Below are positions 6,714-11,976 of a DNA stretch of 11,976 nucleotides, in pieces. The position numbers and the translations under genes are program-made. The stretch's first letter is position 1. Each line of letters starts with the position of its first letter. Below the pieces are notes generated by a model that was not told the origin of the DNA, did not search any database, and saw only the letters and a program-made list of their open reading frames with translations. Origin of the DNA: UBA7396 sp964404065 (lineage in GTDB: Bacteria; Patescibacteriota; Gracilibacteria; BD1-5; UBA6164); contig CAYOIP010000034.1 of assembly GCA_964404065.1 (NCBI GenBank), forward strand, positions 1 to 11,976. Reading direction: 5' to 3'.

Positions 6714-6720
6714 TATTTAG

Positions 6721-6812
6721 AACCCTCACCCCTACCCCCTCTCCTTTGAAGGAGAGGGGAATAGTAAAAGTTTTCTCCCTCTCCTTCAAAGGAGAGGGCT
6801 GGGGTGAGGGTT
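6721..6812. repeat. GC-rich MITE-like palindrome between sbcD and tatD
   Basis: A 92-bp element with perfect 12-bp terminal inverted repeats AACCCTCACCCC (6721-6732) and GGGGTGAGGGTT (6801-6812). Inside are two near-perfect palindromes, 6736-6759 and 6777-6798, built from CCCTCTCCTT/AAGGAGAGGG; the 22-nt cores are reverse complements of each other. The whole can fold as one long hairpin or as a three-way junction. CCCTCACCCC...CTCTCC palindromes of this look occur between genes in many unrelated bacteria. Confidence 0.9.
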
Positions 6813-6830
6813 ATTCCTAACTAAAACTTT

Positions 6831-7640
6831 ATGATAATAGACACTCATACACATATATTTTTAAATAAACAAAATCTTGAAGTAGATATTATTGATGGGT
6901 TAAAAAAAGATTGAATTGATAAAATTATATCTATCTGAACTGATTTAGATAATTCTTTAAAATGTATAGAATTATCTCGTGAAAATCCGAGAATTATTTA
7001 TGCTACAATTTGAATTCACCCAACAGATATATGACAATATAAAGATGATTTAAGATGAGCTATAAACAAACTTGAAAATATGTTACTCGAAAATATGGCG
7101 TATGTAAAATGAATTTGAGAATGTTGATTTGATTATCATTGGATAGATAAAAATAATTTTGAAGAAGAAAAGGCCCGTCAAGAAGATTTTTTTAGAGCTC
7201 AAATAGAGTTAGCAAAAAAATATTCTTTGCCAATTATAGTTCATACTCGTGATGCGAAAGAAGATACTTTAAGAGTTATAAAAGAAACTTGATGTAAAAA
7301 ATTTGTTTTACATTGTTATTCTGAAGATCTTGATTTTGCACTAAGAGCACTTTATTATAGTGATGAATGCATGATAAGTTTTTCTGGAATTGTTACTTAT
7401 AAATCAGCTCCAAATGTACAAAAAACAGCTGCAAATATTCCTCTTGAAAAAATATTAGTAGAAACTGATTGTCCTTTTTTATCTCCACAACCAGTTAGAT
7501 GACAAGAAAATATTCCAAACTATACAAGATTTAATTTAGAAAAAGTTTTTGAACTTAGAAAAGAAAATGGCAAAAAAGAAAGTTTTGAAGAAGTTGAGAA
7601 ACAAATTTATGAAAATTCTACAAAATTCTTTTTAATATAA
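6831..7640 (+). CDS. tatD: TatD-family metal-dependent deoxyribonuclease
   Basis: A 269-residue TIM-barrel hydrolase of the TatD family (3'-5' exonuclease on DNA and RNA ends, in some members a deadenylase-like phosphatase). The metal ligands are all present: DTHTH (H6, H8), GIGECGFD (E97), IIVHTRDA (H138), VLHCYS (H161) and VETDCPFLSPQP (D213), followed by VRGQENIPNY, a typical C-terminal signature. Length is normal for the family. UGA encodes both glycines of GIGE and the Gly of VRGQ. It is separated from sbcD by a palindromic element and probably cotranscribed with it. The sequence CTAACTAAAACTTTATGAT at the start is almost the same as that at the thrS start. Confidence 0.93.
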
Positions 7641-7641
7641 A

Positions 7642-7673
7642 AAAAAATTGGCTAAAATTACAGCCAATTTTTT
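7642..7673. terminator. Bidirectional terminator between tatD and the SLT-like gene
   Basis: AAATTGGCT (7645-7653) and AGCCAATTT (7662-7670) with an 8-nt loop, flanked by A and T runs that extend the stem to 7642-7673 and give a T tract in both directions. It is placed exactly between the stops of two convergent genes (7640 and 7672). Confidence 0.85.
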
Positions 7674-9306
7674 AGTATCATTCAGTAAATCATTTATGCT
7701 GTCTTCATTTATTAGGATGATCATAACTTCATTCTTTGCCATAAACTGACCATGCAATATCAGGTGTTCAATACCTATCATTAATATATCTTAACATTCA
7801 AACTGCTTCATTTAATGGATCTCAAATACCATTTCTTCAATCAGGGTAATATTTATCAACATTAGAAAGTAATAATTGCCCAAGACCTGATGCTGTTGAT
7901 TTCACTCAAATTGGATTATTAGAAGTTGAAGTTGTTGCTTCTTGTTTAAATGTTTCTGGTGTATGTCATTTAATTGTATAATTCAACCTTCAAACAACTC
8001 AATTTGATTCTCTTGATAAAATTCTATGGAGACTTTCAGCATTACACCATTCCTCCGGTAAGTTTGCTGATTGACAAGCTGCTAAAAACAAAACTTGTGC
8101 ATCTTTTGAACCAGGATTAAATCTATCTTTTTTCAAAATTGCATCCATTTCATCTTTTGAAACTCAGTCAATATTTATTTTTTCAAGATTTATAGGACCT
8201 CATCATAAACTAGGATTATTTATTCTTCTTGATGATTTCAAAGTTTCTATGTTATACCCATATAATTCAGCAACTTTTGATTCATTTCATGTTTTTTGAT
8301 TATTTATAACATATCAAGCAAATTTTTCAGATGGTTTTCAATCCTCTAAAATTGCTTTTTCATTTGGATAATCCTCTTTAAAATCATCTTGTAAACGAGC
8401 AATATCAGTTAAAATTTCCTCAATAGTTTCTTTTTTTCAAGATTGTAAAGAAGATATTTTTTCACCAAATAAAGTAATTACAAATTTTGGATCATATCAT
8501 TTTTTTAATGATTCTATAGCTAATTCTTCATTCGGAGTATTTTTAAATTCACCTAAATTTTCATTTATTTTTTCTCAAATTTGTTTTAATTCTTCTTCGC
8601 TTCAAAATTTTATAACTTCAATTTTAGTTCATTCATGTATTAATAATCTTTTTCAATCTTGAGAAAAAAATTCTCAATTTAATCAAGTTCTATTATATTC
8701 AACTCAATTAGATGAAACCGTTCTTGCAGTTTCAGGTAGCGTTTGACCTGCTGTAGTTCTAATATAAAGTTCTCTATTAAATTTTCAATCATAAGTGAAA
8801 GTAAATTCTAAATCTTTTATTCATCATTCTTTTACATCTTTTGATTCAATGTTTCAAACAGTAATAAATTTTAATCTTTCTGAAACTGGAGTTGAAAGAA
8901 ATTCTTTTGAGGTAATTTTTTGCATTTTTTGCAATTCACCTTCAGATAATTTATTTGTTTTAGTTAATTCTAATGTTCTAAGTATGATGTCTTTTTGCTC
9001 TTGGAGTTCTCAAAGTTCAGCTCTCAACCTTATAACCCTTTCATTTACTTCATAAGCTCATTTTTCTTTTAATTCTCAAAAAGAAATTTTATCAGTAGAT
9101 TTTTGCTCTAAAATATTTTTTCTATTATTAACTACTCATTCTCAAGCCTTAGTTATATCCAATTCTTTTTGAAGTTCTTCTATTCTAGCTTGAAGTTTTT
9201 CATATTTCTCTTTTTCTTTTGGAGATAATCAAGATAAATCTCTATTTTCTGTTTTTTGTTCAATTGGTTTTATTTCTTGAACTTGGTTGTTTAATATTTC
9301 TGACAT
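7672..9306 (-). CDS. Coiled-coil protein with C-terminal lytic-transglycosylase-like domain
   Basis: A 544-residue protein. Residues about 20-140 are charged and heptad-like (KEKEKYEKLQARIEELQKEL and similar), probably coiled coil. Residues about 165-235 form a beta-rich region (EFTFTYDGKFNRELYIRTT, RLLIHEGTKIEVI). The last 125 residues resemble a lysozyme-like SLT fold: LHRILSRESNG with the putative catalytic Glu at 433, then STASGLGQLLLSNVDKYYPD, corresponding to the G-L-x-Q motif, then AVGMLRYINDRYGTPDIAWS. That suggests cleavage of peptidoglycan. No signal peptide or membrane helix is seen at the N-terminus, which is odd for a wall enzyme. It follows pilT by 24 nt and may help pili cross the wall, but this is inference. 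The transglycosylase call rests on motif order, not on close similarity. Confidence 0.7.
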
Positions 9307-9330
9307 ATACTTTAAAATTAAAAATTAAAA

Positions 9331-10374
9331 CTAATTATATCTATCTAATAGAGCTAAATTTGCTTCATAAACCTCTTGAGAAATAAGTCATTTCCCAAAA
9401 AGATTTTCTAGCGAATCTTTCATAGTAATCATTCCACTTTCTTTTCATGTTTCCATAGCATTTGGTATTTGGTGAGTTTGATCTTTTCTAATCATATTTG
9501 CAATTGAAATCGTATTTATTAACACTTCTGCTGCAGCAACTCTCCCCTGTCAGTCAGAAGTTTTTAAAAGTTGTTGCCAAACAACTCCGAGAAGTGATTC
9601 AGATAATTGTTGTCTGATTTTATCTTTTTCATCTCAAGGAAACATATCAATTATTCTAGCTACAGTTCTAGCTGCACCTGATGTATGAAGTGTAGCAAAA
9701 ACTAAATTTCCAGTTTCAGCAGCTCTTAAAGCTAATCTAAAAGTTTCTAAATCTCTCATTTCTCAAATCATAATTACATCTGGAGCTTGTCTTAAAGCAT
9801 ATTTAAGTCAATTATCAAAACTCAAAGTATGAGTTCAAACCTCTCTTTGTTCTATAACTGATTTTTCATTTTTATAAACAAATTCTATAGGATCTTCAAC
9901 AGTGATAATATGCTTTGACTGAGATTTATTTATTTTTCATAAAAGTGAAGCAAGAGTTGTTGATTTTCAACTTCAAACCGATCAAGTAATGAGAACCAGT
10001 CCATTTTTTTTAGATGTAAATTTTTTAATTATTTCAGGTAAATGAAGTGTTCCAAAATCAGGAATTTCAGTTTTTATTGGTCTAAAAACTAAACTATATC
10101 CATCTTTTTGCGCGAAAGCATTTACTCTAAATCTAGAATATCACTTTAATTCTATAGAAAAGTCTAGTTCTAAATCTTTCAAAAATTTTAATCTTTGAGA
10201 TTCACTCATAATAGATAAAACTATATTTTTTGAATCTTCTTTTGTTATGACTTCAAATTCATCGAAAAAATAAATATCTCAGTTTATTTTTAAACTTGGT
10301 TTTGATCATCAAGTTATGATTATATCTGAAGCATTCTTTTCTAGTGCTATTTTTAATATGTCTTGTATTTGCAT
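9331..10374 (-). CDS. pilT: Type IV pilus retraction ATPase PilT
   Basis: A 347-residue hexameric ATPase of the PilT/PilU group that powers pilus retraction and twitching. The N-terminal PAS-like domain has the usual ASDIIITGGSKPSLKINGDI (15-34). Walker A is GSVGSGKS (131-138), and all three of its glycines are UGA codons. The Asp box HIITVEDPIEF, the Walker B region APDVIMIGEMRD and the His box ATLHT follow; AAAEVLI and GMITMKDSLENL are the C-terminal PilT signature. Length is normal. Start 10374 is 8 nt after the stop of an unknown gene, and an SLT-like gene follows. PilT rather than PilB is supported by the short N-terminus, the absence of a four-Cys zinc motif and the C-terminal signature. 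Confidence 0.95.
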
Positions 10375-10382
10375 AAATAAAA

Positions 10383-10835
10383 TTAAATTAAATTTAAAAT
10401 TCATGTTACTGCCTCTCTGGCTTTTATAGATTCCTCATTAACTTGAGGATTAACTTTTCTTGGTAATCTTAATCTAACAAAAATAAGTTGTTTTAATTCT
10501 CTTCATTCTATATCTTTAGATGAAAAACGCTCTATAGTTCTTTCCTCTCAATCAATAAAAAAAGAATTATTATTAATAAAAAAATATTTTAAATAATCTG
10601 GGTAATCATCTCATGTATCCCTTTCTCAAACCAAAATAAATCCATTGATTTTATATGTATTAGTTATAACTCTTTCAGCTCAATTTAATCATAAATAATC
10701 TTCAATATCCATAATTTCTTGTTCTCAAGCAGCATTTTTAAAACAAATTCTTAAAACTCAATCATCTTCAAGATTTAAAGTTCTATCTGAATAATTCATT
10801 TCATTACTAGTATCAATAGTTGTTCATAAATTCAT
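10383..10835 (-). CDS. Conserved-looking protein of unknown function upstream of pilT
   Basis: A 150-residue protein I do not recognise. It is soluble by composition, with no signal peptide or membrane segment. The sequence alternates short hydrophobic strands and charged turns (VLRICFKNAAGEQEIMDI, YKINGFILVGERD, YFFINNNSFFIDGEERTIER), suggesting a beta-rich fold. LKQLIFVRLRLPRK near the C-terminus is strongly basic. It uses several UGA glycines, in keeping with its neighbours, and its stop lies only 8 nt before the pilT start, so it is probably the first gene of the pilT operon. A pilus-related role is suggested by position alone. TATAAC on the minus strand (10851-10846) only 10 nt before the ATG could mean a nearly leaderless mRNA. 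Confidence 0.7.
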
Positions 10836-10899
10836 AATTTATTAAGTTATATAGTAAATTCCCTTAAATTTTACCACAAAACCAAAAATAAATCAAATT

Positions 10900-10926
10900 T
10901 TGACAAATAAAAAAAATCTATACAAT
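10900..10926 (+). promoter_or_regulatory. thrS: Probable promoter of the thrS leader transcript
   Basis: TTGACA (10900-10905) and TACAAT (10921-10926) with a 15-nt spacer, 28 nt before the ATG of the leader peptide. The consensus -35 is strong; the spacer is short. Confidence 0.55.
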
Positions 10927-10954
10927 AACTTTAATTAGTTTTTAATAAAGACTT

Positions 10955-11008
10955 ATGAGCTTAGCACAACTTGTAACCACTACAACTACTACAACTTCTA
11001 GGATTTAG
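10955..11008 (+). CDS. Threonine-rich leader peptide of the thrS attenuator
   Basis: An 18-codon frame, MSLAQLVTTTTTTTSRI then UAG. Seven consecutive Thr codons (10976-10996) use ACC, ACT and ACA. UAG is a true stop in code 25. The gene lies between a promoter and a U-tract terminator and 192 nt before thrS. A run of codons for the amino acid handled by the downstream enzyme is the defining mark of a leader peptide in ribosome-mediated attenuation, as in E. coli thrL and pheL. The stop codon falls exactly inside hairpin segment 2, as the mechanism requires. The start context GACTTATG has no Shine-Dalgarno but resembles other starts here. The peptide itself is not expected to have a function apart from being translated. 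Confidence 0.85.
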   Translation: MSLAQLVTTTTTTTSRI

Positions 11009-11070
11009 AGGATTTTTGTGCTGTTTTCTTTATTAAACAAAACAAAAACTTCTAAATTAGAAGTTTTTTT
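10995..11070 (+). promoter_or_regulatory. thrS: Transcription attenuator of thrS with alternative hairpins
   Basis: Four pairing segments are visible. Segment 1, CTTCTA (10995-11000), pairs with segment 2, TAGAGG (11006-11011; one G-U), loop GGATT. Segment 2 extended, ATTTAGAGG (11003-11011), pairs over 9 bp (one G-U) with segment 3, CTTCTAAAT (11049-11057). Segment 3 also pairs with segment 4 (AGAAGT, 11059-11064), forming the terminator. Expected behaviour: a ribosome stalled on Thr codons covers segment 1, so 2:3 forms and thrS is transcribed. With enough Thr-tRNA the ribosome reaches the UAG in segment 2, and 3:4 forms and stops transcription. The mechanism is inferred from the classic trp/thr model; the pairing is read directly. 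Confidence 0.82.
11044..11070 (+). terminator. Attenuator terminator (3:4 hairpin)
   Basis: AAAAACTTCT (11044-11053) pairs with AGAAGTTTTT (11059-11068), loop AAATT, and runs into a T tract through 11070. It lies between the leader peptide and thrS, so it can act as a conditional terminator. Confidence 0.85.
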
Positions 11071-11074
11071 ATTT

Positions 11075-11177
11075 AATCCCTCCAAACCTTCGCCTTTCCA
11101 AAAAGGGAGAGCTTATAAGGAAAACAATTTATTCTCCCTTTTCAAAGGGAGTCCCTGAGGAACGAAGGGGAGGGATT
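11075..11177. repeat. MITE-like palindromic element in the thrS leader
   Basis: A 103-bp element with terminal repeats AATCCCTCC (11075-11083) and GGAGGGATT (11169-11177), continued by CCTTCG (11087-11092) and CGAAGG (11163-11168). Inside are a perfect hairpin CTCCCTTT/AAAGGGAG (11134-11151) and an imperfect one around CCTTTCC...GGGAGAG (11093-11111). It begins 4 nt after the attenuator T tract and ends 23 nt before the thrS ATG, so it is part of the full-length thrS 5' untranslated region. Confidence 0.85.
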
Positions 11178-11200
11178 TTTTATTTACTAACTATAACTTT

Positions 11201-11976
11201 ATGATATCTACAACTAGACACTCTTTAAGCCACATTATGGCACAAGCCGTAAAAGCTTTATATGGAAACGATGTAAAAATGGCAATAGGACCAGATACTG
11301 ATACTGGATTTTACTATGACTTTGATTTTAATGGAATTGAATTCAAAGAAGAAGATTTAAAACTTCTTGAAAAGAAAATGAAACAAATTATAAAACAAAA
11401 TCAAAAATTTGAGCAATACGATTTACCTTTTGAAGAAGCAAAAGATTATTTATCTAGCTTATGAGAAGAATACAAAGTTGAAATGGCAGAAGAATTATTT
11501 GCAAAATGAACTAAAACAATTTCATTTTATAAAAATATTATGCAAAATGGTGAAACTTCTTTTATAGATATGTGTTCTTGACCTCATGTTGATAATACAA
11601 ACAAAATTGATTCAAACTCTTTTGCGCTAGAAAAAATTGCCTGAGCTTACTGGAGATGAGATTCTAGTAAAAAAATGCTTACTCGCATTTACGGACTAGC
11701 TTTTGAAACTCCTGAAGAATTACAAAACCATATAAAAATGATTGAAGAAGCAAAAAAAAGAGACCATAGAATCCTTTGAAAAAAACTAAAATTATTTACT
11801 ATTTCAGATATGGTTTGAGCTGGACTTCCTCTTATTCAACCTGCTTGAATGATAGTTAGAAAAGAAATTGAAAATTATTTATGGGATTTACATAAAAAAC
11901 ACGGTTACCAAAGAGTTTGTACTCCACACTTAGCTAAAGAAGATTTATATGTAACTTCTGGTCATGCTGGGCATTA
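11201..11976 (+). CDS. thrS: Threonyl-tRNA synthetase, TGS-less (3' end outside the window)
   Basis: The first 258 residues of ThrRS, the class II synthetase that charges tRNA-Thr. The protein begins directly at the editing (N2/SAD) domain: RHSLSHIMAQAVKALYG carries H7 and H11, the HxxxH pair, and DMCSGPHV carries the Cys and His of the same site. So Ser-tRNA(Thr) editing should be intact. EKIAGAYWRGDSSKKMLTRI followed by YG, then AKKRDHRILGKKL, link to the catalytic domain, whose first motif region (VRKEIENYLWDLHKKHGYQ) is reached before the edge. The N-terminal TGS domain of about 60 residues found in E. coli ThrRS is missing. UGA encodes the glycines of SGPHV and GAYWRGD. The gene is preceded by a Thr leader peptide and attenuator, so it is probably induced when charged tRNA-Thr is scarce. 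Confidence 0.96.

Noticed and set aside
8795..9055. Plus-strand open frame opposite the SLT-like gene
   Set aside because: It is antisense to the coiled-coil region of a 544-codon frame; the Ser/Phe-rich product is typical of a shadow frame.
10955..11200. T-box riboswitch upstream of thrS
   Set aside because: No T-box-like conserved AGGGUGG...ACCGCG segment or specifier stem is present; the leader peptide and alternative hairpins explain the region better.

Overview
The window comes from an AT-rich bacterium that reads UGA as glycine (genetic code 25). This points to the Patescibacteria/CPR lineages Gracilibacteria or Absconditabacteria. Nearly every long gene is broken by UGA under the standard code. 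Each becomes a full-length, recognisable protein when UGA is read as Gly, and the UGA codons fall on invariant glycines: the PilT Walker A loop, the ThrRS SGPHV and GAYWRGD motifs, and the LigA KFDG motif. UAA and UAG act as stops. Almost no gene has a Shine-Dalgarno sequence.

Layout. Bases 1-1512 (minus strand) hold an alkylation-repair group: a TfoX_N-MGMT fusion, a REP-associated tyrosine transposase (RAYT) starting 2 nt after it, and an AlkD-type DNA glycosylase cut by the window edge. Two REP-like palindromes sit here, one of them in frame inside the transposase gene. At 1516-1773 (plus) there is a small isolated unit with promoter, Shine-Dalgarno site, membrane-protein-like frame and hairpin terminator, but no stop codon before the terminator. 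Bases 1772-3868 (minus) encode NAD+-dependent DNA ligase, with a GC-rich palindrome inserted in frame. Bases 3949-4818 (minus) encode a squalene/phytoene-synthase-like protein. Bases 4994-7640 (plus) carry a Phd-type antitoxin, a MazF/PemK-type toxin, an SbcD-like nuclease, a GC-rich MITE-like palindrome and a TatD-family nuclease. Bases 7672-10835 (minus) carry an unknown 150-aa protein, the PilT retraction ATPase and a lytic-transglycosylase-like protein, probably one operon for type IV pili and the cell envelope.

The 365 bases from 10836 to 11200 precede thrS. They hold a promoter, a 17-codon leader peptide with seven consecutive Thr codons, mutually exclusive hairpins (1:2, antiterminator 2:3, terminator 3:4) and a further palindromic element. 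This is the strongest discovery in the window: an apparent threonine-sensing transcription attenuator controlling threonyl-tRNA synthetase. The thrS gene itself has no N-terminal TGS domain and runs off the right edge.

There is a DNA repair/nuclease theme (ligA, AlkD, MGMT, SbcD, TatD). Five palindromic repeats of four sequence types share one design: an outer inverted repeat enclosing two hairpin-like arms. No tRNA, rRNA or CRISPR array was seen.
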